Position numbers and translations under genes: made by a program
In this document: positions 18,507 to 27,172 of the stretch, one piece after another
Layout of the letters: every line of letters begins with the position of its first letter
Position numbering within the stretch: the stretch's first letter is position 1
Notes under the pieces: generated by a model
Told to the model about the DNA's origin: nothing
What the model saw: the letters and a program-made list of their open reading frames with translations, nothing else
Database searches by the model: none
Assembly (NCBI GenBank): GCA_021232515.1
Contig: JAJPOQ010000022.1
Coordinates: 1 to 64,000 of the forward strand
Source: Lentisphaeraceae bacterium
GTDB lineage: Bacteria > Verrucomicrobiota > Lentisphaeria > Lentisphaerales > Lentisphaeraceae
Direction of reading: 5' to 3'
DNA: 64,000 bases

Positions 18507-21065
18507 TTACTTCGCTCCAAATACATCTGATTGGACTAGGGCAACGATAAGGTCTTGGAACCCGTTACCGCTTTTATTAACTTTCTTGACAGTCTTTTTA
18601 ACTTTGTCTTTTTCAAGGAAGTTAAGTTTCCTGCCAGTAGCAAAAGTCATAAGCTTTTCACTGACACAACCGCTAAAGTCATTTATGTTTTTAACTAAGT
18701 AAGTTTTTAGCTCAGGGATACTACTTAGTGTTGTACCATCTGGCATAGTCGACTTTGGTTCTACAGGTAGCCACTTACTTTTGTCTTTTTCAGCTTCATT
18801 TGGGTACGCAGCTCTAAAGCGACCAACTGGGTCAAAGTTTTCAAAAACAAAGCCAAGTGGGTCGATGTTCTTGTGGCAGCTGTAACAGTTTGGATTTTCT
18901 GTATGCTCTTTAACTCTTTCACGAACAGTTTGAACTTTACCATCCTCTATCGGTTTTTCTGGAAGAGCGGGAACATCGGAAGGTGCACTTGGTAGGTGAA
19001 TGCCGAAGATCTTTTCAACCATCCAAACACCGCGAATGATCGGTTGCGTATCGACGCCATTTGCAGTTGCCATAAGTACTGAACCTTGAGTTAGTATACC
19101 ACCAAGTCGGCCACCTTTTTTAATCGAAATACGTTCAACATCGACACCAAGGTCAGGGCCTTCCATATAGATTTTCTTTTTAGATTCTTGACTCATGAAA
19201 GTAAAGTCAGGGTCAATAAAGTCTTCCATAGGGCGGTTTTTAACCATTATCTCTTTGAAGAAGAGTCTTGTTTCTTGTTTGAAGTCTTCTCTTAGATTAT
19301 TCGTAAAGTTTTTAATCAGCTTTTCATCTGGAGTGATAAAGTCAATTTTATCGATGTCTAACCACTGGTCAGTAAAGCGATTTACTAAATAAGAACTTTT
19401 AGAGTCTTTAAGAAGTCGTCTTGTTTGGCGAGCGAGCTCGTATGGGTTTGATAACTGATTGAGAGCAGCTAAGTCTAAGAGTTCTTTGTCCGGAGTACTT
19501 CCCCAGATGAAGTAGCTTAAGCGAGATGCTAGAGAGAACTGGTCTAGTTTGCCCGGTTTCACAGCACGGTAGAGAAAGTGAGGAGAAGTCAATGCTGCTC
19601 TTAAAGCAGTTGCGAGACCTCTTTTGAAGCTATTTCCTGCAGCTTTATGCTCAAGAGCAATTTTTGCGTAAAGGTCTATTTGACTTTGAGTCGGCGGCTT
19701 TCTAAAAAGTTTTACGAGAAGTTTAGAGAAAATCTTTTGAGCATAAGCTTTGTCATCAAGATCACCGCGATTTCCCATAAGTTCTTTTTGTACTTTTAAC
19801 GCTTGAATGGTGTCGTCAGATAAAACCGCCTTGATTGGTCCCTTAATATAAGGAATATCTACTTTGACGTATGGGCCAAATTTGTAACTTTCCTTTTTAA
19901 GAAATTCACGTAAGTAGCCTCGACGAACATTGCCGTCTAAACCACGGACTTTATTTAACGATGGATCTTTCAAATTGAGCTTGCCAGATGCCATTTCTTT
20001 TGTCATCATTGCGAAAATCTTTTTTTGCTCAGGTCCAGGATGAATCTTTGGAGTGACTTTTTTCCAAGCAGCATACAAAGCTTTGTCTTTGAATATCTCT
20101 TTCATGATTTTCATATCCATATCAAACTTCTGGTACTTTGACATAAATGGCGGCTTTTTCTGGGTTTGAAGAGCACTGTTATCCCAACGGATAGAAAGTC
20201 TGTCACCAGCATGCATTTTGTATTGCTTCGTCACCTGAAGTGTTGAGTCAGGATCAAATGATAGTTCTTCTAGAAGACGCATAGAGTCATAGTTTTGTGA
20301 CGGCTGGACGTTTTCAGGTAGAGCGTAGATTTGTATTTTTACCGGTTCTGTAAGTTTGTCAAATCTTGCTTTTGGACTCCAAGTATAGCTGAAGTCAAAC
20401 TTGAATTCATAGATGCCAGTATGCTTTGTTGTAGTGTTGTAAAGTGTGCCGTTACTCCAGTTTATACGAGCTAGAGAGTTCCACATAGAAACAAAAGCTT
20501 TAAGCTTATTTGTCTCAACGGGGATTTTATCAATTTTCGTATTTGGGAAGATTTTAGTAACTAACTCTTCTGAAACAGTAAAGTACTTTTGCATAAGTGG
20601 AGACGATAATTGCAGGCCAGAGCCAATGTTGTCGAAACCGTTTGATTCAGAATCACTTGGGAATCCATTTGGGAGTCTGTAGTCAATGTTGAATATGTCT
20701 CTGATTGAGTTTTGAAACTCTATTTTATTTATACGCCTTAGAGTTGTACCACCAACAGTTTGTTTGCTGAGCATGTCTGCAGCAAGTATATCGAGCATTT
20801 TTTGACGCTCTTCAGCAGTTGGCTGCTTCTTCTTTTTGGCAGGAGGCATATAACTGTCTTTCAAAGAGTTATAGACAGTTTCCCAGAAAAAGCCCGTTTT
20901 GGGTTTACTCCAATCGTTGTTCTTTGCTTCAAGGTTTATGTCGCCTTTGTTCATGTCGGCGTCATGACAATCATAGCAGTATCTTTCTAGAAACTTCTGT
21001 TGGAAAGAAGGTTCGGCATGGATTGTTGTTAAGCAAAATAGAAATAGTAAGAAGTATTTATACAT
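18507..21065 (-). CDS. DUF1592-family cytochrome-like protein, second copy
   Basis: 852 residues with signal peptide MYKYFLLFLFCLTTIHA and GGAG upstream of the ATG. Haem-type CYDCHDADMNKGDINLE sits near residue 31, DUF1587 as LRRINKIEFQNSIRDIF, DUF1595 as LFRKPPTQSQIDLY, DUF1592 as LASRLSYFIWGSTPDKELLDL, DUF1588 as CYSCHKNIDPLGFVFENFD and a C-terminal DUF1585 with MTFATGRKL. It is a distant paralogue of the gene at 11489-14128. The DUF1552 partner lies 9 bases upstream on the same strand, so the two are one operon, but in the reverse internal order to the first pair. Function in the envelope unknown. Confidence 0.92.
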   Translation of the reverse strand: MYKYFLLFLFCLTTIHAEPSFQQKFLERYCYDCHDADMNKGDINLEAKNNDWSKPKTGFFWETVYNSLKDSYMPPAKKKKQPTAEERQKMLDILAADMLSKQTVGGTTLRRINKIEFQNSIRDIFNIDYRLPNGFPSDSESNGFDNIGSGLQLSSPLMQKYFTVSEELVTKIFPNTKIDKIPVETNKLKAFVSMWNSLARINWSNGTLYNTTTKHTGIYEFKFDFSYTWSPKARFDKLTEPVKIQIYALPENVQPSQNYDSMRLLEELSFDPDSTLQVTKQYKMHAGDRLSIRWDNSALQTQKKPPFMSKYQKFDMDMKIMKEIFKDKALYAAWKKVTPKIHPGPEQKKIFAMMTKEMASGKLNLKDPSLNKVRGLDGNVRRGYLREFLKKESYKFGPYVKVDIPYIKGPIKAVLSDDTIQALKVQKELMGNRGDLDDKAYAQKIFSKLLVKLFRKPPTQSQIDLYAKIALEHKAAGNSFKRGLATALRAALTSPHFLYRAVKPGKLDQFSLASRLSYFIWGSTPDKELLDLAALNQLSNPYELARQTRRLLKDSKSSYLVNRFTDQWLDIDKIDFITPDEKLIKNFTNNLREDFKQETRLFFKEIMVKNRPMEDFIDPDFTFMSQESKKKIYMEGPDLGVDVERISIKKGGRLGGILTQGSVLMATANGVDTQPIIRGVWMVEKIFGIHLPSAPSDVPALPEKPIEDGKVQTVRERVKEHTENPNCYSCHKNIDPLGFVFENFDPVGRFRAAYPNEAEKDKSKWLPVEPKSTMPDGTTLSSIPELKTYLVKNINDFSGCVSEKLMTFATGRKLNFLEKDKVKKTVKKVNKSGNGFQDLIVALVQSDVFGAK

Positions 21066-21074
21066 AGAGACTCC

Positions 21075-22292
21075 TTAAGCTTTGAATAGGTTGTTCATGT
21101 TATTCTTAGACTTAGCAAATGTGCTGTCATCGAATCCCATTCTGTGAAGTACAGTTAAGAACAGGTCACCTAGAAGGTATGGATCGTCTTTACCGACACT
21201 TATATGACTACCGTGTTTAAATCCGCCACCAGCAACAATCGTAGGGAGGTCTGAGTTCTTGTGAGAGTTTGCATCACCAACACCAGAGCCAAAGATAAGA
21301 ATTGTTGAATCTAGAAGTGGCTTGCCGTCTAGGTCTTTTCTTTCTTTTAGAGTCTTCATGAAACGAGCTAAGTTTATGATGTGCTGCTGAGTGATAAGAT
21401 TGAATTCTTCGATAAACTTTTTCTTTCTATTGTGGTGAGACAGTCCGTGTAGGTTTGTACGGCTCTTGCCATTCACATATGTGCCGCCATTTATCGCGTA
21501 CATAAGAGTTGAAATTCTCGTTGAGTCAGTTTCAAAGGCTACTGCCGTTAGGTCTTGAAAGATTCTTTCTATTTCAAGTTTATCTGTAGTCGCCTCAGGC
21601 ATAGAGAAGTCAACTTTACGAAGAGGTTTGTCGATAAAATACTTTTGTTTCTGGATGTCTTTTTCAACACCTCTTACAGAGTTGAGGTACTCACCGAGTT
21701 TATCTTTGTCGCTTTTGCTTAGTTGGCGAGAAAATGACTTTGCATCGGCGATTAAATCATCAATGATACTCTTGCCTGCATCTAGGTTGTACTTCATCTT
21801 GGCTTTATTTTCGCCAGAAGTGAAAATGTTTGAAAAGAGAACTTCAGGATCGAGGATACAAGGAAGTTTGACGCCATCTCGAGTATAACTGATACGACGG
21901 TTATGTTCTGTACCCGTTGCTAGTTGAAGAGAAGAAAAACGAGTTTTTCCGCCAATTCTTTCGGCGATAAGCTGGTCGAGGGATAGTCTGTGAACATTTT
22001 GACCCGTCATGAAGTTGTCCCAGTTTCCATGACCATTTTTACATCTGTGGTCTAGACCGGAGAAAATAGTGAAGTCATCTCTGTGCTCTTTAAGTGGGCT
22101 CAAAAGGTCTGGCATGTTGTAGCCAGTGCCAGTTTCTTTTGGATAAAAACTTGGAGTGTGGTAACCGAGATAGTTACCCATACAAACGATGCGTTTTGCA
22201 AAGTTTCCTTGTTTCGGTTGGGCACCGAGAGATGCAAACTGTGGTAGAGCTATAAGGGCTGTAGATGATTTTAGAAATGATCTTCTGTTCAT
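21075..22292 (-). CDS. DUF1552 family secreted protein, second copy
   Basis: Start placed at 22292 (MNRRSFLKSSTALIAL) because it begins with a twin-arginine-like signal and has AGGAAG five bases before it; 15 more residues would fit upstream to 22337 but lack a ribosome-binding site. 405 residues. Core motifs: SLDQLIAERIGG, ISYTRDGVKLPCI, LNSVRGVEKDI, STILIFGSGVGDANSHKNSDLP and THGLSHHNR-type segment. Paralogue of the DUF1552 gene at 14128. It is first in a two-gene operon with the DUF1592 gene downstream. A 205-base divergent promoter region lies on its 5' side. Confidence 0.9.
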   Translation of the reverse strand: MNRRSFLKSSTALIALPQFASLGAQPKQGNFAKRIVCMGNYLGYHTPSFYPKETGTGYNMPDLLSPLKEHRDDFTIFSGLDHRCKNGHGNWDNFMTGQNVHRLSLDQLIAERIGGKTRFSSLQLATGTEHNRRISYTRDGVKLPCILDPEVLFSNIFTSGENKAKMKYNLDAGKSIIDDLIADAKSFSRQLSKSDKDKLGEYLNSVRGVEKDIQKQKYFIDKPLRKVDFSMPEATTDKLEIERIFQDLTAVAFETDSTRISTLMYAINGGTYVNGKSRTNLHGLSHHNRKKKFIEEFNLITQQHIINLARFMKTLKERKDLDGKPLLDSTILIFGSGVGDANSHKNSDLPTIVAGGGFKHGSHISVGKDDPYLLGDLFLTVLHRMGFDDSTFAKSKNNMNNLFKA

Positions 22293-22383
22293 GTTTCTTC
22301 CTAAGGTTTCTTTAGTACTATCAACAGCTGCAAACACTTGAGCTTACAAAATTGCATGAAAAAGGTGATGATCTGTGGTTAAA

Positions 22384-22415
22384 TTATATGAAGATCGAAA
22401 TGTTTTTTCATATAA
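22384..22415. promoter_or_regulatory. 9-bp inverted repeat in the divergent promoter region
   Basis: Perfect arms TTATATGAA (22384-22392) and TTCATATAA (22407-22415) with a 14-base spacer. The left arm overlaps a TATAAT-like hexamer on the minus strand (plus-strand ATTATA at 22383-22388), about 90 bases before the DUF1552 start. On the + side an extended -10 (TGTTATATT, 22452-22460) could drive the STAS-like gene. The repeat is a candidate operator for one or both transcripts; no regulator is assigned. Confidence 0.35.
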
Positions 22416-22497
22416 AATTATTTTTACAGGTAATAATATTTATTTTGACAGTGTTATATTACATGCAAGAAAGAATTAGAGTGTCAGCGGAGAATTC

Positions 22498-22899
22498 ATG
22501 TTTTTTTCAGTTATATACGATAGTGAAATAAATACGATCATGGTTAAAACAGTCGGATCTATGACTGTGGAACATGTGAAAGCTCTTGTTGATCGAGAAA
22601 TTGAAATGATTGAAGAATACCCAGGTAGCTCGATCATTTCAGACCATTCGGAAAGCGATGGTAAAGGCTTGTCGACAAATGACATGTGGACTCTTGCTAA
22701 AGAGTGTGTTAGACTTGGCCCTCATCTTGAAGGTAGTAAAGCCGCATTGATTCTCAAAGGCGATCTCGAGTATGGTCTTGGTCGAATGTTCCAGACTATT
22801 CTTGAAATGAGAGTTGCTTTTGAAGTGGATGTATTTCGAAATGTAGAAGATGCAAAAAAGTGGCTAGCCAAGTCAGCGGCGGTTAATTCGTCTTCTTAA
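22498..22899 (+). CDS. SpoIIAA-like / STAS-related small protein
   Basis: 133 residues, ATG preceded by GGAG. Sequence begins MFFSVIYDSEINTIMVKTVG and ends AFEVDVFRNVEDAKKWL, a pattern seen in SpoIIAA-like (STAS/SEC14) proteins where the last helix reads vFrdleeAxxWL. Soluble, no signal. Such proteins are small single-domain folds of unclear, possibly regulatory, role. It is isolated on its strand and overlaps the convergent FemAB-like gene by 17 bases. The assignment is by general pattern only. Confidence 0.6.
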   Translation: MFFSVIYDSEINTIMVKTVGSMTVEHVKALVDREIEMIEEYPGSSIISDHSESDGKGLSTNDMWTLAKECVRLGPHLEGSKAALILKGDLEYGLGRMFQTILEMRVAFEVDVFRNVEDAKKWLAKSAAVNSSS

Positions 22900-24016
22900 A
22901 AACCATTTCTCGACCTTCTTTTACAAGCCGATCAGCTTGTTCAGATTCCCTGTTTATTGAGTCATGAATAAGTTCAGAGAGTTTACTTTCTGGTAACTTG
23001 TGGAGACTGTAGGTGTAGGCAGGAATAAAACCCCGTTGGATTTTATGTTCCCCCTGAGCACCAGCCTCAAATAAATCTATTTTGTGCTTTATCGCATACT
23101 CAATTGGTCTGTAGTAACAGAGTTCAAAATGAAGGTTTTGAATTTCATCGAAAGCACCCCAATAACGTCCAAAAAGTTTGTTGCCGCCGATTACATTTAG
23201 TGTGCCGGCCACGAGTTTATCATTGTCAAAAGCGAGATAGAGCAGGAGGTTTTCATTCATTTTTTCAAAAAGAAGTTGGAAGAACTCTTCTGTTAAGTAG
23301 TCAGCAGACCATTTTTTATCGATTGTAGCTAGATAAAGTTGATAGAAATTCTTGGCAAATGGTTGGACTTCTTTACCGGTTAATTCTTTTATACTTAGAC
23401 TTTGAAGCTTTACTATTTCTTTTCTTTCACGTCTTATTTTTTGACGTTTTTTTTGCTTTAGTTCGGCAAGGAAGTCATCAAAGTTAGAGTAGTTGTTATT
23501 CTGCCAATGAAACTGAAAGGTTTTTCTAAGTTTGAAGCCTTGTTTGATCAATACTTTATTTTCACTAGGAGTAGAAAATAAAATGTGCATCGATGAAAGC
23601 TCATTTTGAGATTGCTCTTTAAGTGCCTCTGCGATTAATAGTTGACAGGTCACCTGATAGTCTGCATCAGGCGAGATTAAAAACTTTGGACCAGTTGCTG
23701 GGGTAAACGGTATAGCTGAAGTGAGCTTTGGATAATACTCTTGCCCCGTTTTCTTCCAAGCGTCAGCCCAAGCCCAGTCAAAGATATACTCACCATAGCT
23801 GTTTGTTTTGACGAATAAAATGAAGATGCCAACTAAGTTTTTAGAGTCGTGTGCGGAGATGATAAAAGGGTACCAGCCAGTTCGCTTGCCGATAGATTTA
23901 CTTTCTTCTAAAGCGACTAAAAACTCGTGTTTGGCAAAGGGGAAGTTGTTTGGGACAAGACTATTCCAGTCAGAACTCTTAAAGTCTAAAACAGAGTTGT
24001 GAACTTGGAGTTTCAT
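22883..24016 (-). CDS. FemAB/GNAT-like acyltransferase (DUF482-type)
   Basis: 377 residues, MKLQVHNSVLDFKSSDWNSL. It has FAKHEFLVALEES near residue 27 and GWYPFII, the opening pattern of the DUF482 (FemAB-like, 'peptidogalycan biosynthesis/recognition') family, then a basic KKRQKIRRERKE stretch (about 190-200) and LFGRYWGAFDEIQNLHFELCYY, typical of the second GNAT-like half. Members are predicted to transfer aminoacyl or acyl groups; the true substrate is not known. Its start overlaps the kinase stop by 4 bases (ATGA), so the two are coupled. The 3' end overlaps the convergent STAS-like gene. Confidence 0.8.
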   Translation of the reverse strand: MKLQVHNSVLDFKSSDWNSLVPNNFPFAKHEFLVALEESKSIGKRTGWYPFIISAHDSKNLVGIFILFVKTNSYGEYIFDWAWADAWKKTGQEYYPKLTSAIPFTPATGPKFLISPDADYQVTCQLLIAEALKEQSQNELSSMHILFSTPSENKVLIKQGFKLRKTFQFHWQNNNYSNFDDFLAELKQKKRQKIRRERKEIVKLQSLSIKELTGKEVQPFAKNFYQLYLATIDKKWSADYLTEEFFQLLFEKMNENLLLYLAFDNDKLVAGTLNVIGGNKLFGRYWGAFDEIQNLHFELCYYRPIEYAIKHKIDLFEAGAQGEHKIQRGFIPAYTYSLHKLPESKLSELIHDSINRESEQADRLVKEGREMVFKKTN

Positions 24017-25107
24017 TTAAGTAGTGAAACCGCCAGAGCTATCACCGCAATCAGGACAATAATCAGCAGAATGAGAAAGACTTTTGAAGCAGTCTTTTTG
24101 TTAGAAAAGCCTTTATTTGAGTTCTTAGACTTGTCTGAAGAGACGTGAATCTTTTTTTGAGCTTGAGAACTATTTGATTTGAAAAGTTGAATAACTTCAG
24201 ACCATTGTTGTGGTCGATCCTCTTTATCAAGCTGCATGAGAGAATCAATGATGTGGCACATCTTAACAGAAAGGTTTGGCTTTAATACTTTTGGGGCGAT
24301 AGGAGGCTCAGAAAGTTTCTTAGTCATGACCATAAGTGAAGAGTGGCCGTCATAAGGAGCTAAGCCTGTGACCATATGGTAAAGACTTGCACCAAGGCTG
24401 TAAATGTCACTGCGTTGGTCGAGAATCTTATCTCCACGCGCTTGTTCTGGACTCATGTAGTAGGGAGTCCCCATGACTATGCCATCAACCGTTAAGTTGA
24501 GGTCGTTATCCATTGTTTTAGCTAAGCCAAGATCCATAAGATGTACTGTGTCGTTTTCATCGATCATGAAATTTGCAGGTTTAAGATCTCGGTGAATCAG
24601 GCCGTTATTTTCCCAAGCATAGTCGAGAGCTTCGGCTATAGCGAGTGCACAGCGTATAGCTTCTTTTTCAGCAATGGTACCTCCAGAATTGATTTTATCC
24701 TCAATTGTTACACCGTTGATAAAATTCATCGCCAAATAAGCACCGCCATCAAACTCTCCAGCAGATATAGCCGAGACAATGTTTGGATGGTTTAGTTTTG
24801 CTAGAGTTTTGACTTCTTGGAAAAAGCGCGTTTGGTCTTCGTCTTCTTCAACACATTCGTCAGGAAGTATTTTTAAAGCAACCATACGGTCCATGGCAGT
24901 TTGCTTGGCTAAGTGGACTTCGCCCATGGCTCCATTTCCAAGCCATTGTTCTATGACAAACCCGCCAACATCTAAGCCGGTACCACACTTCGGAGAGGGA
25001 ATCCTTATTTGTTTTGAACAGCTAGGGCAATCCACTTTGGTGCCTTTGTGTTCATCACTTGCGGATATTTTTAGGAAACAATGAGGACATCTAAGTTTAA
25101 TATCCAT
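24013..25107 (-). CDS. Membrane-anchored Ser/Thr protein kinase with zinc-ribbon N-terminus
   Basis: 364 residues. An N-terminal zinc ribbon has paired CPHC (Cys7, Cys10) and CPSC (Cys27, Cys30), then a complete Hanks-type kinase domain: GNGAMGEV (58-65), Lys79 in VALK, HRDLKPAN (Asp174) and DLG (Asp192 in place of the usual DFG, as in many planctomycete kinases), and MSPEQARG. A C-terminal helix (about 340-362) anchors it in the membrane with the kinase in the cytoplasm. No extracellular sensor domain follows the helix. It is first in an operon with the FemAB-like gene. It may phosphorylate envelope or signalling targets; none can be named. Confidence 0.9.
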   Translation of the reverse strand: MDIKLRCPHCFLKISASDEHKGTKVDCPSCSKQIRIPSPKCGTGLDVGGFVIEQWLGNGAMGEVHLAKQTAMDRMVALKILPDECVEEDEDQTRFFQEVKTLAKLNHPNIVSAISAGEFDGGAYLAMNFINGVTIEDKINSGGTIAEKEAIRCALAIAEALDYAWENNGLIHRDLKPANFMIDENDTVHLMDLGLAKTMDNDLNLTVDGIVMGTPYYMSPEQARGDKILDQRSDIYSLGASLYHMVTGLAPYDGHSSLMVMTKKLSEPPIAPKVLKPNLSVKMCHIIDSLMQLDKEDRPQQWSEVIQLFKSNSSQAQKKIHVSSDKSKNSNKGFSNKKTASKVFLILLIIVLIAVIALAVSLLK

Positions 25108-25283
25108 TTATCGATAATTGCCTTTTGTAGAAGTGTATGGTGTTAATAAGTTTGCATTCTTTATGTATAAAACCATAGAATAACGGAGTGATTTATATAA
25201 AAAGGACGATTATTTTGCGAGATACGCCCTTGTTTAGCGAATAGAAAGATAAGGCGAGTTTTGTACTGGGATTGAATGTTGTA

Positions 25284-25829
25284 ATGAATGATGTTGTTAA
25301 AAAAATATTAGCTGGCGATAAAGAAGCATTTCGAGAGATAGTTCAATCGTTTGGACCATCGATGCGAGTTTACTTGTCGGGTCGTTTGTCTGACCGACTA
25401 GCAGTTGATGACCTCATGCAGGAAATATTTGTGGCAGTTTATTGGAACCTTTCTTCATACGATGGAGTTTCGGACCTAGGGGTTTGGGTTCGTGCCATTA
25501 CAAGAAATAAGCTGATGAGTTACTTGAGAAGTCACTATAGCCTTAAAAACACAGTGAATTCTAAAAAGGTTATGATTGAGGAAGCTCTTCTACAAGAACT
25601 AGATACTTATAATCCAAATGAAGGTCAAGTGATTGAAAAACTTCAGGATTGTATAACAGCCCAGAAAGACGCGTCAAAAGAATTGATTAAAGCAAGATAC
25701 TTTGAAAATGAATCAGTTATCGGTATGGCGGAGAGACTAGAAACTACAGTCTCCGCGATAAGTTCTGAGCTTTACAGAATTCGTAAACAGTTGAAGACCT
25801 GTGTAGAGCAGAGGGGGATAAATTTATGA
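25284..25829 (+). CDS. ECF-type RNA polymerase sigma factor
   Basis: 181 residues starting MNDVVKKILAGDKEAFREIV. The ATG at 25284 was preferred to the TTG at 25272. Region 2 is recognised by VDDLMQEIFVAVYWNLSSYDG and LGVWVRAITRNKLMSYLR; region 4 by ELIKARYFENESVIGMAERL and SAISSELYRIRKQL. It directs transcription of its regulon, usually including its own operon, until an anti-sigma factor holds it. It overlaps the next gene by 4 bases (ATGA). It is of the class common in PVC bacteria where the sigma is adjacent to a FecR-type membrane protein. No target promoter could be defined here. Confidence 0.9.
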   Translation: MNDVVKKILAGDKEAFREIVQSFGPSMRVYLSGRLSDRLAVDDLMQEIFVAVYWNLSSYDGVSDLGVWVRAITRNKLMSYLRSHYSLKNTVNSKKVMIEEALLQELDTYNPNEGQVIEKLQDCITAQKDASKELIKARYFENESVIGMAERLETTVSAISSELYRIRKQLKTCVEQRGINL

Positions 25830-27172
25830 AATTTTACAATCGCGAGTTAATAGAATATTTCTTAGATAATACTGCTGATGAAGATCAGTTATCTGAGATA
25901 CTTGAGCTGGTGAAGAATGACGAAGATTTCCGCAAGGAGTTAGCGGAAGCAAGTCGTATGAAAGGCCTTTTGGTTTCTGTCAATCAAGAGAATGAAGATG
26001 GTGTTTTTCGTGGTGTGAGTCGTAGCATTTCAGAGATGGAACCCGACTCAATTGAGCTGAAAATTCTTGACTCCCTTTCAGAAGTAAGCCCAGAGCAAAA
26101 AGTTATTTACAAAGATAAAAAGAGTTGGTTACTTTATTTCTGGGCGGGCATAGCAGCTCAGGTATTAGTCGTATTCACCTTTTTTAGTTCTTCAGAAACT
26201 GAAGGTCTTTATCATGGCTCACTGTACTCAGAAAGTGGTCAAGCTTGGTTAGTTCGTGGAGAGTTGCGAGTTCCAGTTACGGCAGATTTACGTTTGATGG
26301 ATGGCGATAAAGTTTTGGTTGAAGATAAAGGTGACTTGCGTATCACTTGGAACGACTCAACCGTTACCCAGTTCAAAGATGAGACTGAAGCAGTTTTTTC
26401 TTTGAAGAATGGTAAGAAAATCAATCTTAAATTTGGTAAATTTCAGGCTCAAGTTACCAAACAAGCTCCAGGCTCGCCGATGGTGATCTCAACACCAAGT
26501 TCGACAATAACAGTCCTAGGAACGCGTTTCCGTCTAAATGTAAGTGACTCTCAATCACTTTTAGAAGTTGATCGCGGCGCTGTGGAAATGGCAAATAATA
26601 AAGGTGACAGTCTAGTCGTAAAAGCACATCAGTATGCAGTTGCTTCTAAAAAGGCTAAGTTTGAGTCTCGCGTTTTTAATCGTCCAGTTTACCAGAGTCC
26701 AGAAGTGAATTTAGACACACCTAGTTTAGAGGTCGATATAGTTGCTGAAATAAATGGTTCAAACAAGATTTACTTAGTAGTTTCGGATTCACAAGATGGC
26801 CGTTCTCATGACCATGCGGCGTGGTTAAATCCTGTTTTGGAAGATGCTCTTGGCCGCCAGTATTCGTTGTTGGACTTACCGTGGAAGTTTGCTTCAAGTG
26901 AATGGGGCACGATGGGAATCGGCATTGATGCACTCGGTAAGCCTTTGACCCACAATGGTACAATTATTAAAGATGGTATAGGTACTCACGCTTTATCAAT
27001 CATAGAGTACGATATACCAGCCGGATATAAACTTTTTAAGGCGAAAGGAGTTGTTACTGATTCTGGTTCTGTTCAATCGAATAGCCGAAGCAGCATCAAG
27101 TTTGAAATCTATACAGAGTTTCCAGAGAACTCATACCGTCGTTTAAAGGTGAATCGTAAAAGCGACAAATGA
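25826..27172 (+). CDS. FecR-like membrane anti-sigma protein with C-terminal NPCBM domain
   Basis: 448 residues. The N-terminal cytoplasmic part (1-100) is an anti-sigma-like helical region, then one transmembrane helix (about 101-121), then a periplasmic FecR domain (about 165-270: GQAWLVRGELRVPV, STPSSTITVLGTRFRLNV). The C-terminal third (about 305-435) looks like an NPCBM (novel putative carbohydrate-binding) module: KIYLVVSDSQDGRSHDHAAWLNP, KDGIGTHALSIIEYDIP. FecR-type proteins transmit a periplasmic signal to their sigma; here the module suggests glycan sensing. It overlaps both neighbours by 4 bases (ATGA), giving strict coupling. Confidence 0.85.
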   Translation: MKFYNRELIEYFLDNTADEDQLSEILELVKNDEDFRKELAEASRMKGLLVSVNQENEDGVFRGVSRSISEMEPDSIELKILDSLSEVSPEQKVIYKDKKSWLLYFWAGIAAQVLVVFTFFSSSETEGLYHGSLYSESGQAWLVRGELRVPVTADLRLMDGDKVLVEDKGDLRITWNDSTVTQFKDETEAVFSLKNGKKINLKFGKFQAQVTKQAPGSPMVISTPSSTITVLGTRFRLNVSDSQSLLEVDRGAVEMANNKGDSLVVKAHQYAVASKKAKFESRVFNRPVYQSPEVNLDTPSLEVDIVAEINGSNKIYLVVSDSQDGRSHDHAAWLNPVLEDALGRQYSLLDLPWKFASSEWGTMGIGIDALGKPLTHNGTIIKDGIGTHALSIIEYDIPAGYKLFKAKGVVTDSGSVQSNSRSSIKFEIYTEFPENSYRRLKVNRKSDK

